A stretch of DNA of 64,000 nucleotides, from contig JASANE010028830.1 in the NCBI GenBank assembly GCA_030248225.1, positions 62,001 through 126,000 on the forward strand, read 5' to 3'. The translations under genes and the position numbers were made by a program. Shown here piece by piece: positions 13,154 to 61,293 of the stretch. The stretch comes from Trileptium ribeirensis (taxonomy: Eukaryota > Nematoda > Enoplea > Enoplida > Thoracostomopsidae). Within the stretch, counting starts at the first letter, position 1. Each line of letters opens with the position of its first letter. The notes beneath the pieces were generated by a model, which made no database searches, was not told where the DNA came from, and was given only the letters and a program-made list of their open reading frames with translations.

Positions 13154-14571
13154 ACAAGGTAATAATGCTACGATGTAACATGTGAAATGCATATGTTTAT
13201 TCATGTAAAATTTTGGAACAAGCTTTGAACGATTTAAGCTCATGTTCACTACGTGTTTCGAAATACGTTTTAATACAAATGCTGCTGCGACACAATGTTT
13301 TTTAGAGCTGTAACCGTTGTAATAGCCACAAAAACATATGACGACTGCCAAATTATTATGGAAAGCACGCAAAGCTACATATTACGTGCTAGTTTCTACT
13401 GCATATTAAACGACTTGATTTAAATAATATATTATATTTTAATACTAACGATGGTTCTTTATTAAAAGACAACATATCTGGAACAGACGTTAACTATATC
13501 AAAAAGACCATTAGCTGACATGTAATATTTTGAGGTGTAGAAATCTTAGCGTTGATACTCCAAACTTACTATATATTAAACCAAAATGCAAATTCAACTT
13601 TTTCTTTTAAGTATAAAATTTATAAATTAAAATATTTCGGAGTAAAAATCTTAAGCAGAAAAATAGATTTGTTTACGCTATTTTTAATCACTGTATACAA
13701 AGTGTCTTAAAAATTCATAGCTTTGTTTTTTCAGACTTCATTATGCACAACTAAACTTAGGATGACCCGGCTGACTATCCTATTTTGTGTTTTTTGCAAA
13801 TATTTCAGTCTTGCAGTTTCGAACAGTTTTGAGTCGACAAAAGCTCATTTCCGTTCCCAAACATCAAATTTGTTCCCGAAGAAAATTTCTCCGAATTTGA
13901 ATTGACAGTGGTTTTGTTCTAATTGTTCTGTTCAGTTTGATATTAATTCATAAATAATAGGACCGTTTCCTTTGTGACGTCACACATTAAAATTTTTCGC
14001 GAATAGAGTCGAATCCTAATTCAAAGCTATGAAATGTTACTGCACTGTTGTTACCTAATTTCAAATCGGTACGTCTGAGATAGCAGGGAACCAAATCGAA
14101 CTCACTGTTTGCTCCGTAAGAATGGGTGTGGATTCCACATTGGGTACTGCAAAATAGGATGGTTAGTGGGGTCTACTTAGGTTTAGTTGCGTATTATGCA
14201 GCATAAATATCTGTTCATGAGGCATATATACTGGCACGAGATAGGCTAAAAATCTAATTTTTAAATATCGTTTTGTTTAAAATGGTTTAAATCTCTAAAA
14301 CTCACAGATAATGCATGACTACCGTCATTTTATGCATATATTATGCTACAAAACCCTAAATGACCCTAAAATTTTGGCAGTCATGATATGTTTTTGTAGC
14401 TATTATAACGGTTACAGTTTTGGAAAAGCATTGTGTGGCAGCAGCACTTGTATTAAAACGTATTTCGAAGCACGTAGTGAACATGAACTAAATAGTTCAA
14501 AGCTTGTTCCAAAATTTTACATGAATAAACATATGCATTTCACATATTACATCGTAGCATTATTACCTTGT
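13154..14571. repeat. Inverted repeat with about 200-bp arms
   Basis: The left arm, about 13154-13355, is the reverse complement of the right arm, about 14370-14571, at roughly 85-90 percent by eye. Shared runs include 'tgttccaaaattttacatga' and 'gtattaaaacgtatttcga'. A 1-kb spacer separates them. Each arm keeps a similar open frame (KLVPKFYMNKHMHFT), which follows from DNA similarity and does not prove coding. Confidence 0.75.
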
Positions 14572-16079
14572 CCGATAATGTGGTCGTTTTTTGGCTTATC
14601 CTCCAAGGTATGGAGCGGGGTAGCAACTAACAAGTCGGCAATAACCAATGCGCCTACAGCAGTATTAGGAGCAAAACGGTGACCCCTATTCCTGCCCTGT
14701 GCTAATTGGACTAGTGCGTTGATACCAAGGAACATTAGGGGCAGCCGATACCCCGATGTACCTTGGTGGAGTACCCCTGAAATCCTTGAGGGGGCAAGCC
14801 GATAACCTAATACTGTAATACTTCAGTATGACCGAGATTCTTACTATTCCACGAAATTACCTTCATGGTCACTTTCATTATATATAGAGCCTCAAAATGT
14901 CACCCAGTAAGTTATATACTTGATTATGTTTTAGATATATCCATTTTATATTTGGCGGCTCCTTATTTAACTTGAAATCCGAAAACGTAATCCTGTATAA
15001 ATCAAAACAGATATGGAGCAGCTACGTATGGTTTGGTTTATAATTCGTTTAAGAAACATATTTTTAATCAAAATGAATGGAAGCACAGTGGCAAAAGAAC
15101 TAACATGTGCAAAACAAAAGATTTTTCTCAAACTATTATTCCTGTCAGGGGCCACATGACGGTTGACCAGCTCCTGGCCCAAAAGTACTAGTGAACAATG
15201 GACCACCGGGTTGAACTGGTCCGCTATTTAATTTAACAGATTTGTGACCGAAATATAGCTAAAAAAGAGTCCTAAGAACTCGAGCCAGTGACATGCCTTA
15301 ATCTCAATGAAAATAAGTTACGAAGTCAAATTGTAGAATATATTAGTAAAAAATGAACATTACAATATACCTAATAATTTTCAAACATACATGCCGAAAT
15401 ATGGGGCCCTCCCTACATCCCCCGCGTTATGCGCAAAACAGAAAAAATTTGTAAACCTGCCGGTTACTACTGTAACAGATTCGTTCTGGGATATTTAATT
15501 CATAGCATCAGCAGTGCTACAGATTGTCATTCAACTGTGGCGAAAACCAGAATTCTAGGATTTGGCACGGTAAAGTTACATAAGCATAACATCAATAAGC
15601 TAAAACACAGTTTGCTTAACTGTGAGCATATATAAGTATAAAAAAGTAAATTATGTTCCTGTAAACTAAAAACGTACCTAATACTCGGATTCAAATATAA
15701 TCAGTTGGCCATTGCAACAAACATTAAAACGTATCCATTATGAGAAATATAACACCAAGACTTGCTATATATGACTATTTTCGGCACCCAAGCGGCCTAA
15801 TTAGCGAGCTAAACCTTTATATCTCATATAATGACGTGGGTTTACTGATGGTTAATAATAAAGTTAGAACATGAATTTTGTTTTGAAACTTATTAAGAGC
15901 ACTTCATTCGGCGCATGTGATTTGCCAATTAGGTACATATAAATATGTGCGGGCTGTATTATAAAACCGATTACACATACTCAAAAGTACTGTTCTGCTT
16001 GTGTTGTACAAACTTATACTTCAAGTTTCACGTGATTATACCTATTTGCGTGAATTTTAACAAACGTTTTTGGTCTCTT

Positions 16080-16290
16080 AAACAATCAAAATCCATTTCC
16101 ATGAAATTTAAGAAAAGTTTCACTGAATTTTGCACTACCATATATTCTTTAAAACTAAAGAAATATTTCTTGAAATTTCAAAGAATTATGTTTCAAAAAA
16201 TTATCTCTGAAATTTCAAGGAACAGTTCTTTGAAGTTTAAAAGAATTATCTGGCGGTACAAATATAAAAGAAACTTGTCTCAGATTTCAC
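16080..16290. repeat. Degenerate tandem repeat around TGAAATTTCA
   Basis: Variants of 'cttgaaatttcaaagaatta' recur at roughly 30-35 bp spacing. The palindromic core TGAAATTTCA appears at least twice exactly. The plus-strand frame over it is lysine- and phenylalanine-rich because of the repeat. Confidence 0.5.
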
Positions 16291-18577
16291 GAAAAGTGTT
16301 TTGGTTATATATAGCTTTTTAAATGACCATTAGCCGCACGATACTTACCGCTGCTCATTATCAGTTAAAAATTGCTACAACGGCTGAGCAACAGTCGTTA
16401 ATGCAAATAAAAAGGGTCACAATCATTAATGCAATAAAATGTCTCTCCTAGGTTTCCTCCGGTATTGGTCAGTTTCGAAGACACAACGACTGAACTCGGC
16501 AAAGCGGTTCAGAAAAGATCCATTTCGTCCACGATTATGACAAAAATTGTCGATTTTAAGTGATGCCAAACCTATTGATATGTTAAGGAGTTACTTCCAT
16601 TTATGTGACAACCTAAGCCTAAGTCCTTAACTCATGATCGATAAATTTGACATAATTATGGCCAAAATGGGCATTTTCTGAAATGCGTAGTCAAACTGTG
16701 TCGAACGGTACTAAAATTTTTTGCGGTATCTTCAAAAATTGACCACTTTCGGGCAGGGGATTCCAGAAGTCTCAGAAAAAATAACACAATTTTTATATAC
16801 ATGTATGTATACGCATGAATACACATGTATAATGTATACAAATCTAAGCTTATCACACATTTTATTGTCAGTAGCTCAGTGAATAATTTATTTGATCATC
16901 TTTGCCATAAAATCGACTGGTCCCGTAGACCTGTGGAAACAGGGTCCATCTTGCGTCATCTGAATCAGACTATGTAACAAACAAGAAAACGTAATCCCTT
17001 CGATCTACAACAGCTACATTTATAACAGATATAAATAATCAATATTATTACGTAAAGTAAAATAGCATATTTTTTTAATTTGTTCTCAACTATTTAACAT
17101 TCCAATATTGCATTTCTCGTACAGTTAAACAAATATATTGCACCAAGAGTAATACAACCCACCCGGAACGCTTCTTGCAAATCACGTTCTATCCCTTGAA
17201 CTATTTAGAAGCTGCTGCTCGTATCCTTAAGGTGCCTCATAAAATAAATGAAGAATACCACATGTGCAAATTGTACAGTACACGTTGAATTTACTTACTA
17301 ATGTTAATCGCGTCACCGCAATTGGTTGTTGATGAATGAACCACTATATATAACCGACACAAGGTGAAACATGTTCTGTAGTTTATTATCGTTAGGTAGC
17401 GCTGTGTTGCGTTACGCTATAGCGTGAGAAAAAATAGCAATAAGCCGAGGGGTTCGGGGGTGGGAGCGCCCAATAAGGCTTTAGTGTATGTATCATATAA
17501 GCACCTAAGCTTTAGGCTTAATAGTATATCAAGAATGACATGGTCAAGTTTTATTTACGCTCCTCAAGGTGGCCATATGTACAATACTAGAGATTAATTA
17601 GGCAAAACGCAGGTCTCAACTCTATGATTAACTGAATTTAAAAATGAACGTGCCTCATACACTGTTACGGTAGGAATCATGTATGAATCATGCACACACT
17701 ATATGTTTTTGCTATTATCGTTTGTAACTCGGCTGTAAGTGCTCAAATTTTCAGAGTAAATGTGACCTTAGGTAGTTTGCTTATGAAAGTGATATCGCTG
17801 TAATAAACTTTCATACACGAAAATACCTCCAGCCAAATGCAATTATAGCACCAATCTAAAGAAATTTCTTAATTACTAATCTGTTAAAAAGTGAACCGAC
17901 TTGGAGCATATCGTCACAGTGATTATTATGACGTCAGCTACATATACAGCGTTTCTCTGACACTATTACAAAAAAGCATCAACGGAATAACGAAGTAAAA
18001 TTAAATCGTTCTCAATCTCGTTGCAACATCTAGTTGTTACTTATGTAGCTCAAAACTTCAATAGACGATCATGCAGAAAACTCATCGGAAGCGTAACAGT
18101 GGAAATATGGTCAAACGCAATAAAAACATTAGGTCATGCCACCGTTGTATACCAAGCAACAGCATAGTAAACACAGCGACAAGATTGAAACGAAATAAAA
18201 TACGCACATGTGAGACATTAACCATGAAGAAACATATTCAATATTGAATCACACCTTATTACACGAGATCTAATAGTTTGATCGAAATTTTTAATAACCA
18301 CCCCTTTTAAGCTGTTTACTAGCCCTTTTTTAATCTTTATATGCTGCTGTGCTGCACTAAGCATATATATTAACAGTAGTGAAATAAACATTTCACTTAA
18401 CATGATCCGTGTAAAACAAAACACGAATAAAATTTTAAATGCACTCACAATAACTGACGTACCTAACGACAAAAACCTCTAAGCGCTATATACGATCAGC
18501 CCAAATCATCATTGTATATATAACATATAAGCTTATTTGCTACGCAATACGAAGGTTATAACAGTGTGCCACCTTGA

Positions 18578-18853
18578 AAATCTCGAATTTCAAAACCTGT
18601 GCCACATGTCAGAGACCAACAGAAGCCACACACTGCAACAGAAAATATCGATACTATGCTTAGCGTTAGATTTCGCTGCCAGAATTATACGGGAACTGGT
18701 CCATGGAACCATGCCACGCAAAAGCCTTGGGCTAACAGCTACCTTGGCCTGAAACCTTATAAAGCCAAACCGTCAGAATATCCTTATCGAAAAGCAGTGT
18801 ACTTACTTCCTATATGGTGGCTAATAAATGGCTGGGTTATGAAGGTCGTCTAA
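18578..18853 (+). other. Unassigned open stretch with protein-like composition
   Basis: Open for 91 codons and ending in TAA, without an ATG near its beginning. Its second half is rich in Trp, Tyr, Pro and Gly (for example GTGPWNHATQKPW and YLLPIWWLINGW), which is unusual for random AT-rich DNA. A possible acceptor (ctgccag) precedes the Trp/Pro-rich part. I do not recognise the family. It could be a terminal exon, a decayed insertion or chance. Confidence 0.25.
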
Positions 18854-20169
18854 AGAATCGATCATAAAACTGTAACCAACGTGCGACGAAAAAGTGAATC
18901 AATGTGTCTAGCATAAACCACGCAGGCACCAGGAAAGATTTTGAGTCAGGAGTGACTATGACAAAACACACCTGGGGCAAGCTCAGACAAAACGTCTCGG
19001 AAGATAATCAAAAACACATATAGCAGACAGATGCCCATGGGCGCCAAGGGTTACTCCTACGGGTCAAACCCCTCAATATGCTGTACCTCCACCTACGCCA
19101 CGATCCAAAAATTTTGAGTACATATTTGCAAACCTTCGGAAATAATCTAGGAGGCGGGATGGTAGCAGAACAATGCAGGTGCACTCCCAGCTTTATTTCT
19201 AGGGAGGCAGCTGCCCCCTCCACCTCAATTTCCGGGTGCCTGAACCAACAAGATACGTCGGTTCCTTGCCGACTCCAGCTCATAATGAATAACTGCAAAC
19301 GCCAAAACTAGCTGCTCAAAAAGAAATCTTGACACGCCAGAACATCATAGAATGCATAGTTTAATAAAGAAATACCACCAACAGATTAAAGTACACGTTT
19401 CAAGAAAAAACTAAAGCAGTTGGCCGCAAATCCTAAAATGGAAAGTAAGTTAAATTTCAAAATCTACTGCCGTGTCGACCATCATTTATAAACCCGATTC
19501 ATCATTTCGCTAAATATTTAACTATGTTAAAAAATCATTATAAATTTGCAAGCTTGGGACATATGGGATGAAACTAAAATTTCACCTTATATACATACTC
19601 TAGCTCCGGAAAACATAGAAAATTTTTTTTCCAAATTATAGATTCCTAGAATTGGGTTTTACACGTTTGTTGTGGCTTCAAACGCAGTCAAAAGCGAGTG
19701 CCAACGAACTTTATGGTTAAACAACCTCAAAGCACCCTGTAAAGCGACCAAACACCTAGACAAAGTACTGGTTACTTATGACGGAATCTCACACAATTGA
19801 CAGATCCGTAAAACTAAGTCTTCGGCACAATGGTTAATTGGAAAAATCATCTTCCGTGAATATAACAGAGCCAAGTTCTTTGCAGTTTTCATAACACATA
19901 TTAACTGCACAAACATGACCATATTGCCCTTATTTTAGTAAGATTTTGGGTTGTACGGTCATTCTATGTGAAATAACACTAGGTATAGCTGTTTGCGTAT
20001 CTCCCGTTTCGCAGCAATCGCAACTAGAATATTCGAAGCACAAGCGATGAAAAGATACCAGTTCCGACAAAGAAACTCTGCTTAGCTTCCGGCAAAATTC
20101 ATACCCATGTTACATGTATACGTTCGCTGGAGCAACTATTGACCTTAGTCTCTAGACCAAGAATATTAT

Positions 20170-20242
20170 GCGTACAGACGGGCTTGAACATGCGACCTCC
20201 TTATTGTGAACCTTGCACTTATGACCACTGTGCCACACGACC
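20170..20242 (-). repeat. tRNA-derived SINE head
   Basis: The minus strand reads as a tRNA-like pol III promoter. The A box TGGCACAGTGG is at 20235-20225 and the B box GCATGTTCAAGCCC at 20193-20180; the start-to-start distance of 42 nt is right for a tRNA. The D stem pairs (GCAC/GTGC), but the acceptor, anticodon and T stems do not, so this is a SINE head or tRNA pseudogene, not a working tRNA. Confidence 0.62.
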
Positions 20243-21019
20243 AAATACAATATCAAATGACCATGTGACCACTACCAGTAAACCCCCCAAACTATAATAA
20301 CGGACATTTAAATTAATCACTTAATAGTTATAAACGCTCAAACTGAAAATTTTGGGCATTCCTTCTTTACAATATGTGTCTACGTATTACATGAATCAAC
20401 AAGGATGGATACAGAAAACAAAGAAAAAGCCGTAAGAACAAAAAATTTATAAACTCATGTAGTGTGAACAAGCTGGGTTATTTCGGGTGAGCCCTATAAA
20501 GCAGTGTTAGCGACATTTCTGCCCACATAAATATATACATAGTAACTTGCAGCTGTGTACATAGGCCATCTATACGTCGATATCACGATCACGGAATATT
20601 TGCATAATTTTCTTTTCATTCCATTAGACGTTTTTCCAAAACACGTTCGCACGCACGTGCCAGGTATTGTTCGCACTTTGTCGTTTGCTGAAAAAGCTAA
20701 TTTTGGCGAGCGCAGCAAACATGTCGTCACAATTTAAGTCGTTAAATTTTAAATAATAATTATCTGAGCCATCGTATAACTTTAGGATAAATGTTACTTA
20801 TACTCATATAGACACATAATCTCCGATTGTATTCATCCATGTCGTCCGAAATTGACACTATCATTATAATTGTCCGAGTGTCTCACATTTTAACTAAGTT
20901 CACCAGAAGATATCACTGTTAATAACGTCGCTCAAAGTATTCCAGATGTCACACTTGTATTCTATCCCATATAACACGTTGTGGCTCAAGCCAAAATATA
21001 GATATTACACCGAAAACTT

Positions 21020-55977
<34,958 letters not shown>

Positions 55978-56115
55978 TTAAGCACGTAGCAGCTGAAAAT
56001 AAATGTTGCGAATTAAATTAAAAAATATGATTGTAGTAATAACAGTTAAACGTTAGCAGCAGCATTTTTAACGATCCCACCAAAGGTTTAGATTGCTCTA
56101 CCGTTACATAATCAT

Positions 56116-56195
56116 ATATCAATAACACATTTGCTACGACCATATTTATACTGTTATATCAATAACACATTTGCTACGACCATATTTATACTGTT
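56116..56195. repeat. Perfect 40-bp tandem duplication
   Basis: Two identical 40-bp copies stand head to tail, beginning 'atatcaataacacatttgct'. No base differs between the copies, so the duplication is recent. It lies about 125 bp upstream of the splice acceptor in front of SPG7 coding exon 1. Confidence 0.95.
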
Positions 56196-56299
56196 TAATT
56201 TAGTCTTAAGTTTAATATAAAACCCTAAGCATATACTTGGTTAAATTCATTTTTAGGTGATACTGCAAGACAAATGAGGACTTGGCCGGATCGGTTGGT

Positions 56300-56575
56300 A
56301 TACACTTACTGGAAATCGAACTCATGAAACGGAGGCTCAGATGGTATGGTCACGTGCAACGCAGGGAAAACGGGGTATTGAGGCTGGCAACGAACGTCGA
56401 AATCGATGAACCTGTACCGCGTCGCAGGCCAAAGAAACGATGAGACATTGTGGTGCGGGAGAACATAAAGGCGATTGAACTGCGAAAAGAGGACGCGTTA
56501 CATCGCGGAATATGGAGAAAAATGCTGACGTGATGGTGCAGTCGTAGCCGAAGCCAAGGCAACGGATTGTAATGA
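56300..56575 (+). pseudogene. 3' end of an RTE/L2-like LINE reverse transcriptase
   Basis: One plus-strand frame reads ELMKRRLRWYGHVQRRE, EPVPRRRPKKR, a TGA where Trp is usual, VRENIKAIELRKEDALHRG and IWRKM. This is the familiar C-terminal LRW(F/Y)GHV...RGRPKxRW...EDAxxRxxWR sequence of RTE-type and related elements. Only the last 90 or so codons remain. Confidence 0.85.
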
Positions 56576-57394
56576 CTATAACACTGATCATGAAGATGAT
56601 CCCACATCGATTGACTGTAGCGCGTTTTTCTGTTTATCAGGGGCAATTGTTTCAACTTGAACAATTTGACATTACTCCAAAAAATATGTAGCTCTGCGAT
56701 CTACATTTTAATTTATGTTTAATCAAATTATTCTAGATTCGACTTTTTCCCGCAAGCGTTCTTCTCGTGATACCGATCATGATTGCAGTTAATGCTATCA
56801 AGACTGCATTAGTATGACACTTCTTTGTACTCACATAGAAACCCGTGTTTGATGACGCAGGCGTTTTTAGCCCGAACCCCCCAAGTTATTTGGGGTCGAT
56901 ATGCACAGACCCCCAGATTCTGTGTGGGGGGTGGCTCGGACTTCCCCGGTTTTTTGAGGGGGAGGTAGGTCAGACCGAAGGCCTTAACTTTGCCTCTGAA
57001 GATCGCGTCAACATCGTGTTTTTATCCCTATTATTTACCAGTTCCTTTTCTTTTCTTTCGATTGCCATTTAGCCCCTTCGCTGTAACCGCGTCTACCACT
57101 GACGCTTCCAATCCCAATTTTTATTTTCTTTCATTAACCGGTCTTAATTATCCTTTTCATTTCAGTCTGATTTCCATCCCTTGTTTATTTCTTGTTTCAT
57201 AAATCCATCCCTATTTACTCTTCTGTCACCTGTTCTTCTTTCTTTACGGAGGGAGTTTTCGGTACGAAGGAAACCCCCGCCCCCCAAATAAATCCCTGAA
57301 AACATGAAATGAATTAGACAAATATAAGATACACAACATTTAAGTAGCGAAATAAAGAGAATATATATATATCGAGATGTCAAAGTGTTTGGAC

Positions 57395-59700
57395 AGAAGT
57401 CTTCATCTTTGGTTTTGGACTGGTTTTTTCTGGTTGGCACGTTCGTAAACGTCGTTCTTTAAAACCTCAATTAAATCGTCTCTGTTGATTATATCACTAG
57501 TATCTTTGGAGATTTCATTTGAGGCCACAGCGAATTCTTCGAGTTGACGGACCTCGTCACCGTTGGATTGGTATCGTTCTCGGTTTTCGATTTACCGGTT
57601 CTGTCTCGCACCGGCTCTTTGTTGTGGCGTATCGGTTGTTTTTGTCCGATTTTTTGTTACATAGATTCTTTGTCGTTGTAGATACACCATACTGCACTGG
57701 ATTCGATACCTCCTCCACATCGTTACGCTGTTCGCTATCTCCTCCACATCGTTGGACGGCCATTTTGTACTTGGATTTGTAGCGTTATTCTTGTTGCTCC
57801 AGTTTTGTTCTCCGATTATTGCCTGTTCTTTTGTTCACCGATTACAGGATCGTTCTGTTGGTACTGCTTGCTGGTTTGCGATCTTTTCGTTCGTCGATTG
57901 TAGGACTATTCTTTGGTTCACCGATTATTGTTTCGTTGTTTGGTTCACCGATTATTGATTCTTTCTTTGGTTCGGCCATTTGCGTTGCCACCACTTTCGG
58001 AATTGATAAGAAACGAGCGATATGTGTCAACATCTCGCTCGGTTCCCACAGTTTTGGTAGCTCGACTTACGTACGACTAGTTGTTCTTCTCCGCTAAACT
58101 TTATTACGTTTTCGGTCACTAGTCTTTTCCTTCTGTTGTTGTTCTTTCTATTTTCGCTAGATTTTGCTTCGGGTCCGTTCTTTGTTTGACCCTTCTTATG
58201 GTTCTATGAGTCTTTTCTTTATTGAGGGTTTTCTTTCCTGTTTTATTCACCATAGTGTGGTTGCATCAGTTGTTGATAACTCATGCCGTTGTGCGCAATT
58301 TGTTGCTGTTGTGGTTGCCGTACTTGCGTTGGTTGATTGTTCCACCGTTGCGGACGCCAAAGTACTTGCGGTCTTTGCGATCTCGGTCCTACTGCTTGTT
58401 GACCTATGTTCGCTTTTGTTTGATTTGCACTCGGTTGACTCGTTCGACTCCATTGTATTTATCTGTACCTTGGTCGTTGTTCACCCGTGCTTCGTAACCC
58501 TTAGGTCATTTGTTGATCCAAATTCTCCATCAACATCACGAACGTCTCTTCTTTCGTCGCGCATAATCAATTTCGGATTTCGTTCTTTAATCCTGTGATC
58601 ACCGCGGATTTGTGAACCTCTTCAACGATTGATTCGGGTATGCTTTTAGATCTCGGGCTGCGTACACTCGCAAGCAGTCTACAAAATGTCGTTGCACTGT
58701 AATATCCGTATGCTCCGTTTTGCGTTGCTCCGGTTGCTATACTTTGCCCTTGATTCCATGTGCTCCGCAATTCGTTGTTGTGTTTAACGCTTGTAACACA
58801 GCGTTCATTCTTTGGCTTCATTCATTTGTTACTCCTTGTTCTTGATTTGCGCTGATTTTCATGTGTTGCTGCTCGCCGTTATTATTCCTACTCAACAACT
58901 GTTGTTGTTGCTGTTGTACTCGTTAAAGTTTAACTGTACTCCGCTCAATATCGTTTGTTCTTGAGCACCGATTGTCGTTATTACCACTTTTGATTGCTCC
59001 TATTCTTTGTCTTTACTAGGCGCCGTGTATGTTTGACCCAAACTGAAGGGACCGTAGTAATCTTTGCCTTGGATTACGATTGTTGGTCGTTGATTTTGTT
59101 GACATTGACTCGATGTTTGAAGTTGATTTTTGTTTTGTTCTTTTTCTACATTCATTTTGTTGTATTTCGTCGGCTATTTTGCTCTACTTCGTTCTTTCTA
59201 TTGATGGTTGGTTCCTTCGTCTTCTTCTTCACTTCCTGAACTTCTTTTCAGTTGTGGAAGTGGAATTTCCGATTCGGTTTGATCACGGCTTTGACAGAAT
59301 TGTTCAAGTTCTGTTAATATTGCATGTTTCTTTATGAATTGCAGTTGAAATTTTTGTCGCTGCGATTTTTCTATAACTTATTGGATGTCTTTGTCCAAGT
59401 CGTCTGTCGTTGCAAACAATTTATTTGTGCTCGCTTCTTCTTGGAACGTCTCCGTATAGGTTTCTTGTAGGTTTCCTCCATTTTCTTGCTCTTTTGGTTC
59501 ATGTGTATATGAGTCGAATTGTCTAATTGTATCTTCAATTTCTTTCATTGCACTCGATTTCGCTGCCGTTTTTGGGCTTTTTACACTTGATGTTCCTTGG
59601 TTATTTTCTCTGTTTTGGTTGGCGTTCTTTGTTTTATCGCTGATTCTTTGTATAACGTTGCGCTAGGTGGTGTTCTCTGAAGTGGCATTTAATACATTAG
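57395..59700 (-). pseudogene. Q/N-rich gag-like pseudogene
   Basis: The minus strand holds a very long, mostly open Gln-, Asn- and Lys-rich reading frame. It is broken by roughly 15-20 in-frame stops but only a few frameshifts (near 58900, 58600 and 58450). A (CAA)n tract lies near 58900. The stretch VQRHFVDCLRVYAARDLKAY (58660-58725) resembles a retroelement capsid helix. The stops are nearly all TAA, TAG or TGA at positions where Gln or Arg would fit. I see no protease, RT or integrase next to it. Gag of an LTR element is my best guess; a decayed cellular Q-rich protein is possible. The plus-strand frames over this region are its antisense shadows. Confidence 0.55.
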
Positions 59701-61293
59701 AATTTAGATAGGACTTGCGTAAAACGTCCATAATTATGAGGTCTACTAATTCCTACTACGATATAAATTCTATTTTGGCCTCTGCCTTATTTTGGACTAG
59801 GGTCGATTTTTAATTTTAAAAAATTCTGACAGCTTTATTTCCTTACTAAAATGTCCCAATTTTACACAGCATCACGGTAGGCATATAATTTTTTGACTCT
59901 AAAGGGGGTAGGATGGAGGTAGGAGTTTTATGACGGCTATCGGTATTTTAAAAGGGGAAGGGGCTCGTCATAGGAGATTGTTGAGGAACGAGGTGTGGCC
60001 AATAGAACACCGCCGATGGGTCAGCAAAGTGTGTCCCGCGTTCTTTTTGTTTGCATCTATGTCTTGCGAGGCGGATTGGCTCTGTCTAGCGATGCGGCAT
60101 GACTACTCTACACACTCGTGATTTAGAAATTTTGAAACCAAAGGAACAATTAAAAATGTTTATTTTGATACAATAATTAGGTATATTTAACGCAAACCAG
60201 GATAAAAGCAGGTCTTTGCGATTGCACTATATTTTCTGCCACTTCTAATTTGCTCCTCGCTTTCCCGATGACGCGGACAGACAATACTGTTCTGATCCTT
60301 TACTCTAATACCCTTAAGATTTAGATTAACTATTCTCTATTAGTTCTCTTTTGAGATTAATACGGAGGCCCCGGTAGGAAGCACACCAAAATATTATTTA
60401 AGCAACAGCATGTAAGTCTTTAGCTTTAAGCTTAATAGTGACCCCTATCTTATGTGACACCCGGTAGGAAAGTGTTATACGAAGGGTTGAGGATAAAAAG
60501 GGTTTTATGATATTTTGTCAAAAAACGAGATAACAAAGTGTTCCGGGGTAAAAAATGACGACGAATCAGAATACATTAATGTTTTGGCCGTATTTGATTC
60601 GTTTGTGTAGGTACGAGTATGAAAATGGTGTTTTATCATCAAATCTTTGGTTTTGGGATGCAAAAAAGTGTTATATACACAAATAACTTTAGAGTAAAAA
60701 ATGTTTTGTGCATATATAACATTTAGTTACATTATTCAAATGATTAATTTATTTTAAATGAAAAACCGCAAATATTTCAAATAACGCTAATTCTCATGAG
60801 TCTATATACTCATGAGCCTGTATACAATAGTCTTATCCCCATACAATATTAATATCGGTCAATTTAAAAACTGGCGTGGATGGACACAATATACGCCGTG
60901 CTTCGTCTCAAATTTTTAACTACAGTACATTTTTGCAATCAACGGACATTTTTATCGCTTGTTCCTTTTTAGAATTTTCTAAACAGGGTTTTTATTGCAT
61001 AATCGTAATAGTGTTAAAGTATTAATATTATAATAGAAATTAATAGTTCGTGAAAAAATAGATTATGTTCAGTACTGGAGATATTGTATGGGCCAAGTTC
61101 CTGGAGTGGGACACTGTTATCTCGACTCCGATCGGGATTTCTGACTTGTAGGAACAGAATATCGCAAACATGTAGTAGTAATGATGCCTGATGACTATGG
61201 CACGAAACACTCCGTTTCAAGTTAAGGACATGACACATGCAATGTTTGATGCCAGGCGGTTAGCAGAAAATCTTAACATTGTTAGTATAAAAG

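Larger units (their letters stand above)
12690..20165. other. No recognisable gene
   Basis: Mostly AT-rich. It holds the inverted repeat at 13154-14571, a degenerate minisatellite-like stretch at 16080-16290 and a GC-richer unassigned patch at 19010-19310. One curious open stretch at 18578-18853 is listed separately. Confidence 0.4.

Noticed and set aside
20170..20242. Functional tRNA gene
   Set aside because: Pol III boxes and D stem are present, but the acceptor, anticodon and T stems do not pair.
57519..59337. Long plus-strand open frames rich in Phe, Val, Leu and Cys
   Set aside because: They are antisense to the Q/N-rich minus-strand frame. Hydrophobic codons here are the complements of CAA, AAC and GAA.
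57395..59700. Idea that TAA/TAG encode glutamine in this organism
   Set aside because: TGA also interrupts the frame at Arg positions and there are frameshifts, so it is a pseudogene. The SPG7 gene has no internal TAA or TAG and ends with TAA.
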